Positions 11,002 through 17,981 of a DNA stretch of 24,242 nt are shown piece by piece (positions within the stretch are counted from its first letter, which is position 1; each line of letters opens with the position of its first letter). The DNA is from Candidatus Defluviibacterium haderslevense (GTDB lineage Bacteria > Bacteroidota > Bacteroidia > Chitinophagales > Saprospiraceae): assembly GCA_016712225.1 (NCBI GenBank), contig JADJRL010000004.1, positions 1 through 24,242 on the forward strand. The letters run 5' to 3'. The notes beneath the pieces are model-generated. The model saw nothing but the letters and a program-made list of their open reading frames with translations, was not told the DNA's origin and did no database searches. The translations under genes were made by a program, and so were the position numbers.

Positions 11002-11600
11002 AAATCTTAACTTGGAAAATCATTAGCCCAATAGGTCAATTTCTTTGTAGCATTGCAAAATGCGTAAATCTTTGTCCCAACAGACCATGCTCCTAGTAGC
11101 ATCGTAAGATGCGTAAAATCTTTCCCAACGAGCCATCCTCCTAGTATCTTCGAAACATGAATAAATCTTTACCAAAAAAACCAACCTTTTTTTAGCATAT
11201 TATGATGCACAAATCTTTTACCAACGGTCCAAACTCCTTATTGCTTCGAAACATAAATAAATCTTTGCATCGAAAGACGGTCAAATCTTTGTCCCATCAG
11301 GCTTACATCCTTGTACCATCAAAACTTGGGTAAATCTTTGCCCCATAGACCCATCCTTACTGTAGCATCACACGATACGCAAATCTTTTTCACAACGAGC
11401 CAAACTCATTATAGCTTAGAAAAATGAATAAATCTTTGTCTCGAAGAACCAACTTCCCTGTTGCATCGAAAGACGATCAAATCTTTGTCCCATCGGGCTT
11501 ACATCTTTGTACCATCAAAACTTGGGTAAATCTTTGCCCCAGCAGGGCAACCCCCTTGTAGCATCGTAAGATGCGTAAATTATTGCTCCAGCGGAGCAAC
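11002..11600. repeat. Degenerate tandem array of ~49-nt hairpin units (REP-like)
   Basis: The core AAATCTTT (or a close variant) recurs at 11066, 11116, 11163, 11211, 11259, 11283, 11332, 11381, 11430, 11479, 11528 and 11577. The spacing is 47-50 nt except for one half-step of 24. Each unit has a small hairpin before the core, best preserved as GTAGCATCGTAAGATGC (11096-11112 and 11558-11574), and often a second palindrome after it (11534-11550, arms TTGCCC and GGGCAA; 11583-11599, arms TTGCTCC and GGAGCAA). The first copy (11050-11063) reads GCATTGCAAAATGC, with a compensating base pair. The tetranucleotide GTAG before the hairpin recalls bacterial REP sequences. The last palindrome lies 14 nt beyond the rimM stop and could act in its 3' end. 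Confidence 0.75.
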
Positions 11601-11612
11601 CTATTTGCAAGA

Positions 11613-12129
11613 TTAAAAATCAAAAATACCCTCAGGTAAAATCATAAAAACGATCTTTTCTACCTCATCTATTTCTTCTACAAAATCTTCGTGTAATGGA
11701 ATTAATAATGATCTACCCTCATGCATAACTCTGGCCATCAACTGCGATGGATATTCTTCAATACTGGTAATAGCAACATTATAATTCGATGTCCGATCAT
11801 GAATCGAGTAGCCCTCTAATCCTTGACTTTTACCTTGAATCTTGGCAGATCTTTTTGTTGCTTTTGATAATTTATTTTCATCTATATAAAAACTTTGATG
11901 ACTTAATACTCTTGCCTGCTCAGGATTATCTACACCTTCTAATTTCAACAAAGTACTCCCATCTGTTTTACATCATTCAATAAAAAAGGAACGTGACATC
12001 CGTTTATTTTAAAAAAACGACCTTTTCACTTAGTATATGTTTTTTGAAAATTGGATTCATTTCAACATCTAAAATGCCTTTTATTCCATGTGATTTGTAA
12101 CATTTGCCAGCTTCAATAAAATCAATCAT
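11613..12129 (-). CDS. rimM: Ribosome maturation factor RimM (two apparent frameshifts)
   Basis: RimM helps mature the 16S rRNA 3' domain and binds protein S19. The joined frames give about 172 residues, normal for the family. The N-terminal RimM domain reads MIDFIEAGKCYKSHGIKG, then DVEMNP. The middle reads LLKLEGVDNPEQARVL, a signature of the family. The C-terminal PRC-barrel has LEGYSIHD, SLLIPLHEDFVEEID and the usual ending LPEGIFDF. One T is missing from a T-run near 12010-12020 and one A from a run near 11968 (minus strand), so only residues from ~61 on read through in one frame. ATG at 12129 lies 4 nt after the stop of the lipoprotein gene, so it belongs to the mnmA operon. Confidence 0.85.
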
Positions 12130-12133
12130 AAAC

Positions 12134-12895
12134 CTAATTATGTTGAATTAAATATTGGCGAATAATAACACCACGTTCTGCCTTGGGATCATAAGGAGTA
12201 TTGGGATTGGCGAAACCTCTTTTTAAAAACCATGCTTCGTGATACACCATACCAATATGATCTGCATATTTAGAATTCGATTTGATTTTAATAATTTCAT
12301 CTGTATAATCAGCTTCCTCAACACTGAGAACGTTTTCAAATGAACCAGAAGAAATCAATTCTTTTGATTTTATATCTAAATAATAATAAGAATTATTATT
12401 CCAATAACTAAAAAGTTCAAAGGGTTCCCCTTGGAAAGTTATCAATTGCCTTGAACCAATATAAACATTACCATTCCATGATTTATTTTTAGCAACAGGA
12501 TAAACTAATTTAATAAAATCAAGACCAAACTCTGTTTTGATCAATTTGCTTTTACTCGAAGTGACGAATGAATTTCCAACCAATTCCCAGGATGCACTGG
12601 AATCTTTTCTTAGGTATTGATCTAAAGAAAATACCAATTCATTATTTGCATTTCGAAAAGTATCTACTACTTCTTCCATGATTTCAACACTTACTGAATC
12701 AATAGTAACCACAATTTCCTTGGAAAAATAAATAGAGTCCGTTTTATAAATCCAAAATTTACCCAACTCTAATGGCGTATAAGTATAACCAAAAGTAGTT
12801 TCATCCAATACTTCAACTTCAGGATCACAAGCATTGATAACTAAACCTGTTACCAATATTATAACTATCGTTTTTATGAATTGCATCTTTACCAT
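12134..12895 (-). CDS. Putative lipoprotein of unknown function
   Basis: A 253-residue protein with a lipoprotein signal: a hydrophobic segment FIKTIVIILVTGLVINAC ending in a lipobox-like INAC, with the lipidated Cys at residue 23, followed by DPEVEVLDE. The rest is rich in beta-strand-like sequence (YTYTPLELGKFWIYKTDSIYF; GERGVIIRQYL-like end). It resembles the many Bacteroidota outer-membrane lipoproteins that begin with a line of this type, but I do not recognise a named family. ATG overlaps the mnmA stop by one base (TAATG), so translation is probably coupled. ATG at 12886 is an alternative start. Why a lipoprotein sits between two translation genes is unclear. Confidence 0.75.
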   Translation of the reverse strand: MVKMQFIKTIVIILVTGLVINACDPEVEVLDETTFGYTYTPLELGKFWIYKTDSIYFSKEIVVTIDSVSVEIMEEVVDTFRNANNELVFSLDQYLRKDSSASWELVGNSFVTSSKSKLIKTEFGLDFIKLVYPVAKNKSWNGNVYIGSRQLITFQGEPFELFSYWNNNSYYYLDIKSKELISSGSFENVLSVEEADYTDEIIKIKSNSKYADHIGMVYHEAWFLKRGFANPNTPYDPKAERGVIIRQYLIQHN

Positions 12896-14004
12896 TAATG
12901 ATTAAAATTAAATAACGAATTCCGAATGATACCACCACAAACCACATCATCACCTTCATAAATGACAGCCGATTGACCGGGAGCGATACCTCTAACAGGA
13001 GCATGGAAGTGAATTTTTAATTCGTCGCCTTGGTGTTGGACCTGACATACATGTCCAGGATCTTTATATCGAACTTTAGTAACGAAATCCTCATCACCCG
13101 GCACGGTATTATATTTTAACCAATTCAGTTTGCTAACATCCATAGCTGGTCTTGACAGCTCCATTTCTTCTCCCAAAACAACTGTATTGGTCTCCGGAAT
13201 TATGTCGGTAACAAACATTGGTTTCCCAAATGCTTTTCCTAAACCTTTACGTTGGCCCACGGTATAAAAAGGATATCCATCATGATAACCTAAAACCGAT
13301 CCAGATTGATCTATAAATAGTCCACCTTTGACTTCATCTTCTAATCCTTCTACCCGGCGCTTTAAAAAACCTCTATAATCATTGTCAGGTACAAAACAAA
13401 TCTCGTAACTCTCGGCCTTTTTTGCCAAATTATCGTATTGACGATCAGCAGCAAACTGTCTCACTTCCGGCTTAAGATATTCAGCTAGCGGAAACACACT
13501 TCTTCCAAGAGCTTCCTGTGTTAGTCCCCATAATACATAGGATTGATCCTTGACCAAATCCTTAGCTTTGGATACATAATACCGGTCTTCAAGTTTATTC
13601 TTGCGCACATAATGTCCTGTGGCGATGAATTCACAATCCAGTCCGTCAGCCCGCTTTAATAAGGCATTCCACTTGATGTGTGTGTTGCACATCACGCATG
13701 GATTAGGGGTCCTGCCAGCGATATATTCATCTACGAAATTGTCAATCACAGCATCGCCGAATTCATCCCGAATATCTAAAATAAAATGATGAAAACCCAT
13801 ATCTACAGATACTCTTCGAGCATCCTGGAGGGAATCTAAAGAACAGCAGCCTGTTTCCTTTTTAGAACCACCCGAAGAAGCGTAATCCCAGGTTTTCATA
13901 GTGATCCCAATCACCTCATATCCCTGCTCATGCAGCATGATGGCAGCTACCGTACTGTCGATACCTCCACTCATAGCTACTAAGATTTTTCCCAATTTAC
14001 TCAT
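12895..14004 (-). CDS. mnmA: tRNA-specific 2-thiouridylase MnmA
   Basis: MnmA adds sulfur to U34 of tRNA-Lys, -Glu and -Gln. The 369-residue protein is intact and of normal length. The PP-loop ATP site is AMSGGIDSTVAA near residue 9. The first catalytic Cys is in TPNPCVMCNTHIKW (~C102) and the second in ESYEICFVPDN (~C201). GHYVRK, KDQSYVLWGL and the C-terminal barrel with VGQRKGLG are also present. It is the first gene of a minus-strand operon with the lipoprotein and rimM. A TATATTTG box lies 14 nt upstream of its ATG. Confidence 0.95.
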   Translation of the reverse strand: MSKLGKILVAMSGGIDSTVAAIMLHEQGYEVIGITMKTWDYASSGGSKKETGCCSLDSLQDARRVSVDMGFHHFILDIRDEFGDAVIDNFVDEYIAGRTPNPCVMCNTHIKWNALLKRADGLDCEFIATGHYVRKNKLEDRYYVSKAKDLVKDQSYVLWGLTQEALGRSVFPLAEYLKPEVRQFAADRQYDNLAKKAESYEICFVPDNDYRGFLKRRVEGLEDEVKGGLFIDQSGSVLGYHDGYPFYTVGQRKGLGKAFGKPMFVTDIIPETNTVVLGEEMELSRPAMDVSKLNWLKYNTVPGDEDFVTKVRYKDPGHVCQVQHQGDELKIHFHAPVRGIAPGQSAVIYEGDDVVCGGIIRNSLFNFNH

Positions 14005-14017
14005 AAAAACTTAGCTA

Positions 14018-14025
14018 CAAATATA
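14018..14025 (-). promoter_or_regulatory. Candidate -7 box for the mnmA operon
   Basis: On the minus strand this reads TATATTTG, matching the Bacteroidota -7 consensus TAnnTTTG. Transcription would begin about 7 nt before the mnmA ATG. I could not find a convincing TTG -33 element at the expected 19-21 nt spacing, so the call is tentative. Confidence 0.35.
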
Positions 14026-14112
14026 ATACATATTAATAAATAATCGAATATAAAAATTTCAACTAAATAATATCTTTTCCTAAATATATGCTTCAAATAT
14101 TTGACTCTCTCG

Positions 14113-14120
14113 TATATTTG
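14113..14120 (+). promoter_or_regulatory. Candidate -7 box for the tRNA pair
   Basis: TATATTTG followed by CA fits the Bacteroidota -7 consensus TAnnTTTG. It lies ~130 nt before tRNA-Gly on the same strand, with no gene between. A clear -33 TTG at the right distance is not visible. Confidence 0.4.
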
Positions 14121-14250
14121 CACTCCAATTCAAAAGTCTAATAGAAGTATTAGCCTGTTACAAACGGATAAACCCTTGATATGGTTCAGTTTCGGACTCT
14201 TTTATTAGACTGAAATGAAACAATCAAAGGCCTGGTAACGGTAATAAATT

Positions 14251-14322
<72 letters not shown>

Positions 14323-14323
<1 letters not shown>

Positions 14324-14366
14324 CTTAATATAATAGTTAAGAGCACATGTCAATATAGATTGACAT
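14323..14366 (+). other. Two hairpins in the tRNA-Gly / tRNA-Leu spacer
   Basis: TCTTAA (14323-14328) pairs with TTAAGA (14337-14342). ATGTCAAT (14347-14354) pairs perfectly with ATTGACAT (14359-14366) around loop ATAG. They may guide processing of the dicistronic tRNA transcript. Neither has a T-tract, so they are not terminators. Confidence 0.45.
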
Positions 14367-14381
14367 ATAACTATTGTACCA

Positions 14382-14467
14382 GCCCAGGTGGTGAAATTGG
14401 TAGACACGCAGGACTTAAAATCCTGTGGACAGTAATGTTCGTGCGGGTTCAAGTCCCGCCCCGGGTA
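14382..14467 (+). tRNA. tRNA-Leu (anticodon UAA)
   Basis: An 86-nt type II tRNA with a long variable arm (GTGGACAGTAATGTTCGT). The anticodon loop CTTAAAA gives TAA. The T-arm is GCGGGTTCAAGTCCCGC. The acceptor GCCCAGG pairs with CCCGGGT except for an A5-C68 mismatch, where G5 would pair. CCA is not encoded. A strong terminator follows at once. The atypical gene content starting downstream makes this tRNA a plausible island boundary. Confidence 0.93.
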
Positions 14468-14468
14468 C

Positions 14469-14496
14469 AAGGTTCAGCGAAAGTTGAACCTTTTTA
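14469..14496 (+). terminator. Rho-independent terminator after the tRNA pair
   Basis: A ten-pair stem runs from arm AAGGTTCAGC to arm GTTGAACCTT with a GAAA tetraloop, then continues into TTTTT at 14491-14495. It begins 2 nt past tRNA-Leu. Confidence 0.85.
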
Positions 14497-14507
14497 ATTA
14501 TATCTGG

Positions 14508-14525
14508 GTCGAACATAAGTCGAAC
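14508..14525 (+). repeat. Short direct repeat GTCGAAC x2 beyond tRNA-Leu
   Basis: GTCGAAC occurs at 14508-14514 and 14519-14525, 11 nt apart, immediately after the tRNA terminator and before the first accessory gene. It could be a recombinase arm site, but no integrase is in the window and the second attachment site was not found. Confidence 0.25.
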
Positions 14526-14577
14526 AAAACTAAATCTTTTTCTCTTTCAAATAACATTTTGTATTTTGAGAAAAAGT

Positions 14578-14814
14578 ATGAAAAATACTAGAATCAAAGT
14601 TCAGACTAGTGAAATTGCATTAATGCATTGTGAATCATCAGAAGATGCGCGCAAAAATTTAGAGTTGCATGTTTGGAATTTTATTGATTTGTATAAAGAA
14701 GATCTTATCGATTACCAAGTTTCATATACAACTTTTATCCATCCAAAATTTGGTTTAACCTTGAGTTCTTTATCAGTATTAAGGATTAAGGAATCTCCTA
14801 AATCAACAACTTAA
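14578..14814 (+). CDS. Small hypothetical protein
   Basis: A 78-residue acidic protein starting MKNTRIKVQTSEIAL. I chose ATG 14578 over an upstream TTG at 14566. No signal peptide, membrane segment or known motif is visible. It is the first gene of the post-tRNA region, and an HTH gene follows 24 nt later in the same direction, so the two may share a transcript. Confidence 0.5.
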   Translation: MKNTRIKVQTSEIALMHCESSEDARKNLELHVWNFIDLYKEDLIDYQVSYTTFIHPKFGLTLSSLSVLRIKESPKSTT

Positions 14815-14838
14815 TAATTGATTCGAAAAATCGCAAAA

Positions 14839-15108
14839 ATGGAAGTCATTTGTCTATCTGATGAAGCATTTTATGCACTTATTGAGACAGTAGTGGCTCG
14901 GATAAAAGATAAGGAAGGCATCAAAGGAGATAAATGGATTTCTGATGAAGAGGCTATGTCAAAGCTTCGGATTAAAAGTAAGACCACCCTACAAAAACTA
15001 AGGGATGAAGGAAAAATTAGATTTTCCCAGCCAGAAAAGAAAATTATTTTATATGATACCGATTCAATAGATATATATTTGGAAAAACATTCAAAAAATT
15101 CATTCTGA
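14839..15108 (+). CDS. Helix-turn-helix (excisionase/MerR-like) domain protein, copy A
   Basis: An 89-residue protein starting MEVICLSDEAFYALIE. Residues ~35-75 (WISDEEAMSKLRIKSKTTLQKLRDEGKIRF, then KKIILYDTDSIDIYL) have the layout of a DNA-binding HTH_17 domain, as in many Bacteroidota excisionase-like proteins. The stop overlaps the next ATG (TGATG), so translation with the 76-residue gene is coupled. A truncated second copy lies at 16271-16498. It may be a regulator of the island or a remnant of element control. Confidence 0.7.
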   Translation: MEVICLSDEAFYALIETVVARIKDKEGIKGDKWISDEEAMSKLRIKSKTTLQKLRDEGKIRFSQPEKKIILYDTDSIDIYLEKHSKNSF

Positions 15109-15338
15109 TGGAAATAGATGAAAGTAAATATATTAAGGGATTTAATGCTGGGTATTTTCTTTCTAAATACGAACCAAAGGTATCGTTGGAATTGTTGGAA
15201 CATATTCACCCTATCAATTCGTATATTTCAGGCATGAACTTTGGACAAAAGGAATTTCAAATTGAGATTGATAAAAACCAATTAGAAGAACTTAAATCCA
15301 TAAGACATCAAAAGGACAATTCTAGAAATTTAGAATAA
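15108..15338 (+). CDS. Conserved small protein, copy A of the duplicated cassette
   Basis: A 76-residue protein with YIKGFNAGYFLSKYEPKV near the start and ISGMNFGQKEFQIE in the middle. The GFNxGYxLxxYEP pattern followed by a second (F)GxxE segment recurs in small Bacteroidota proteins that I recall only as hypothetical. It overlaps the HTH gene by one base. The paralogue at 16488-16718 shares GLNTGHLLANYEPKL and PINSYLYEL. Function unknown. The fixed pairing with an HTH protein suggests a linked function. Confidence 0.65.
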   Translation: MEIDESKYIKGFNAGYFLSKYEPKVSLELLEHIHPINSYISGMNFGQKEFQIEIDKNQLEELKSIRHQKDNSRNLE

Positions 15339-15357
15339 CTAATTTTAAGGTTCTGAA

Positions 15358-15837
15358 ATGACAAATATTACTTTAGCAGAATATATCTTAAGATACAACA
15401 ATGATACTTTACCCCATGTGAAAGAGTCTAGGCAAATTACTAATTCCGTCATATTCAAAAACGTTTTAGGGCTACCTACTCCAACTACTCCTAATCCTCA
15501 AACATTCAGTTATATTTACTTTATCTTAGATCCAGAATCCAGAAATTGTGTTAGTGTTGTTCAACTCTTGGAAGATGACTTGCATGCTTTCACTAGTTCT
15601 AACAATCGGAAGAAAGGATTCATTAAAAATGCAATGGTAGCTGCTATTCTACCTGATAGATTTAAGCATAATGATTCTATTGAAATTAGTTTGCTTAATG
15701 ATGGCCAGTCAGATTATAATATTTCTACTAAAGTAACTGAAAGTCTAGGTTTTCAAAAAATTGGAGCTGATGAGGACAAGTTTGTATTATTGAAAAAAGA
15801 CTTTGAAGTTGAAATCTTAAAGAACCTCAATAAATAA
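15358..15837 (+). CDS. Hypothetical protein, possibly GNAT-like
   Basis: A 159-residue soluble protein following copy A of the cassette after a 19-nt gap. Its C-terminal half has NNRKKGFIKNAMVAAILPD and ends VTESLGFQKIGADEDKFVLLKK. This loosely resembles the RxxGx(G/A) loop and the LGF terminal strand of GNAT acetyltransferases. The resemblance is weak and no full fold can be traced by eye. The paralogous cassette carries an unrelated gene at this place. Confidence 0.5.
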   Translation: MTNITLAEYILRYNNDTLPHVKESRQITNSVIFKNVLGLPTPTTPNPQTFSYIYFILDPESRNCVSVVQLLEDDLHAFTSSNNRKKGFIKNAMVAAILPDRFKHNDSIEISLLNDGQSDYNISTKVTESLGFQKIGADEDKFVLLKKDFEVEILKNLNK

Positions 15838-16270
15838 AATAGTGCTTTTCAACATTTTTAAATGCTAAATAATCAAATTTACTTATTATTGGTAAATTTA
15901 TGTTGCATTCAGAATGGATATTTACTTTAATGATTCAACCATTGAGAAGTCAAAGATAGAGCATCAAATATTATCATATTTAGATCATCACTATCCCATA
16001 GCTTCCTTTTCTTAGATTCCCATGATGCTAAGTCCTTGAAATCAATAACAAAAATCTGATTTTAGCGACTGCTCATAAACATCTCTGATCTAATAATTTG
16101 AATACTGTACAACTTTTTGCTTCTCCTTAACAAGAAAGAAACAAGTATTTAATGCATCCTAATTGCAAAAATTACTTAAATATTTCAAATTTAGTATGTT
16201 TTATTTAATATTATATACATTTGGACTTTAATTTCATTATACAATAAATCATACCAAAAGTAAGAAACAA
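15838..16270. other. AT-rich gap without a supported gene
   Basis: There are only short open frames. One of 33 codons (15914-16015, starting MDIYFNDST and ending HHYPIASFS) continues in another frame as LDSHDAKSLKSITKI to about 16059, so it may be a decayed or misread small gene. I see no promoter or RNA feature. The left edge of the duplicated cassette falls near 16271. Confidence 0.4.
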
Positions 16271-16498
16271 TTAATAGTTCGTGTAAAGGAAAAGGAAAGG
16301 ATTAAAGGAGATAAATGGATTTCGGGTGGTGAAGCTATGTCAAAGCTTAGAATTAAGAGCAAGACTATCCTACAAAAACTAAGAGATGAAGGAAAAATTC
16401 GATTCTCACAACCAGAAAAGAAAATAATTCTATATGATACCGATTCCATTAATGTATATTTGGACAAACATTCAAAAAAAATTTCTAATGGAATTTGA
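16271..16498 (+). pseudogene. HTH protein copy B, N-terminally truncated
   Basis: The frame reads LIVRVKEKERIKGDKWIS, then SKLRIKSKTILQKLRDEG, KKIILYDTDSINVYLDKHSK. It is very close to the HTH protein at 14839-15108 but lacks that protein's first ~20 residues. An in-frame TAA lies upstream at about 16230, and no ATG precedes the conserved part. A8 at 16474-16481 probably alters its end. The HTH segment is complete, so the missing start is either decay or an unread upstream indel. Confidence 0.65.
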
Positions 16499-16718
16499 TA
16501 AGCAAAAATTTATTGAGGGGTTAAATACAGGGCACTTACTCGCTAATTATGAACCTAAGTTAGTAATCTCATTTTTAATCAATATTCAGCCTATCAATTC
16601 ATATTTATATGAATTGAAATGTGAGAGAAATGAATTCGAATTATCAAAAGCACAATTAATTGAATTTGCACAAATTAGAAATAACTTGAGGGAAGATAAT
16701 TTTTTAAGCAAGAATTAA
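16488..16718 (+). CDS. Conserved small protein, copy B of the duplicated cassette
   Basis: A 76-residue paralogue of 15108-15338 starting MEFDKQKFIEGLNTGHLL. It keeps the GLNxGxLLxxYEP block and the INSYLYEL and EFELSKAQLIEFAQIR segments. About 45% of positions look identical. As in copy A, its start overlaps the end of the HTH frame. The next gene is the HxD...H protein at 16746, only 27 nt on. Confidence 0.65.
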   Translation: MEFDKQKFIEGLNTGHLLANYEPKLVISFLINIQPINSYLYELKCERNEFELSKAQLIEFAQIRNNLREDNFLSKN

Positions 16719-16745
16719 CCATTATACATTTATAAACAGTTTAAA

Positions 16746-17572
16746 ATGGAGGATTGTTCTTTTCCAATATTTTTTGCACGAGAAATTGAGCATCGTAATG
16801 AACGAATTGAAATAAATGATGGTACATATGAAATTAAAAATGATCCTGCATACTCATATGGTTCTATTATTCCTAATGATACTTTTACTAAAATTGATAA
16901 CCTTTCTTTCGATTTCTTAATGTCAGCTAAGTTCGAAAACAGTAAAACTAATAAAAATTTTATTGGAGTTCTTAATCTTAATAAAATTGTAATGTCATTT
17001 TTTAATATTGGTATTCATACTTGTAAAAATATTAAACAAATAAATGATATTTCAAAATCTAATTTATTTAAAATGGTAATTGAAAAATTCACTGAAGACT
17101 TAAATGAATTTTTTGATATAGATGGTGAAATTCAATATTTAGGGCTAAATTTTAAAAGTCCTAATTTGAAAACTTCTACATTTGACCGCAATTTAAACCT
17201 TAGAATAGGTTTACACCTTGATAGTTGGGACAGAAAAAATTGAATGATAGGGAGAATTCAAGAAATAGAATTTGTATTAATTTAGGCAAAGAAGTAAGGC
17301 ATTTTATATTCTTAAATAAGAAAATTATTGAACTTATAGATGATTTAGAAATTGACAATTTTGATCTTAGAGGTGGTTCTGAACTAGGGCGATTATATCT
17401 GAGGAAATACCCAAATCAACAAATTACAAAATTAAATATTTATCCTGGAGAGGCTTATATTGCACCTACTGAAAATATAATTCATGATGCCACTACATTA
17501 AATAAAGCATTTCCTGACATTACTTTGTCGTTAATTGGTAACTTCTGGGTTAAAAAGGATCTATTTAGATAA
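16746..17572 (+). CDS. Putative 2-oxoglutarate/Fe(II)-dioxygenase-like protein (one apparent frameshift)
   Basis: About 275 residues when joined. The C-terminal half has GLHLDSWD (H157-x-D159), then ENSRNRICINLGKEVRHFIFLN, and a distal PTENIIHDATT (H247). This HxD...H layout with PGEAYIAPTE before the last His is that of Fe(II)/2OG dioxygenases. An Arg or Lys for 2OG binding about ten residues on is not clear. The frame breaks in A6 at about 17235-17240 (DRKN-stop versus DRKKLNDREN). The second part read alone has its own ATG at 17225. It lies upstream of the RiPP precursor and radical SAM gene and may modify the same peptide. That link is inferred from position only. Confidence 0.55.
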
Positions 17573-17817
17573 TTTCCAAAATAGTTCCAGTAAGATAATT
17601 TTCTACCAACCAACAAAGTAATTATTATTAATTAGTTGAAAATAAAATAATTACAAATTATTTAAATATATATATTTATTATCTTTTCAATTTAACAAAT
17701 TTTTATCATAGCTTAGCATCCTTAAATTGGGGGATAGGAATTAGAGATGCAAGTTTTGAAATACCTTAGATGTATATCATTTTAGCTTAGACTTTTTTTT
17801 AAATTTAAACTAATTAT
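17573..17817. other. AT-rich leader before the precursor gene
   Basis: This 245-nt gap has no gene. It is very AT-rich and contains GGGGGATAGGAATTAG at about 17729-17744, but no clear TAnnTTTG box. It presumably contains the promoter of the precursor - radical SAM transcript. Confidence 0.4.
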
Positions 17818-17970
17818 ATGGAAAACATTTCAAAAGAAACTTTAGGTGCTGCATTGATTCAGACAGGAAAACCAGCACTTATTCGAGTCGCTGAACGATT
17901 GATTAATGAATCAAACAAGTCATTTTGTGATCACACAGATTACTCCGCATTCGTAGATTCACCTTTATAA
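17818..17970 (+). CDS. Candidate RiPP precursor peptide (50 residues)
   Basis: A short ORF, ATG 17818 to TAA 17968-17970, that ends 11 nt before the radical SAM start codon. The N-terminal two thirds form a leader-like amphipathic stretch (MENISKETLGAALIQTG, then RVAERLINESN). The C-terminal end, SFCDHTDYSAFVDSPL, is rich in aromatic, His, Asp and Cys residues, as expected of a modified core. It contains two aromatic-x-Asp triplets (HTD, FVD) and one YSA. Three-residue cyclophane enzymes join the ring of the first residue to a side chain of the third, so these triplets are plausible sites. It has no signal peptide. No sequence family is recognised. The case rests on size, position and composition. 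Confidence 0.65.
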   Translation: MENISKETLGAALIQTGKPALIRVAERLINESNKSFCDHTDYSAFVDSPL

Positions 17971-17981
17971 TTGTCATCAAT

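Noticed and set aside
11002..11600. CRISPR array
   Set aside because: The period is regular, but whole units are related and degenerate. There are no unique spacers between identical repeats and no cas genes.
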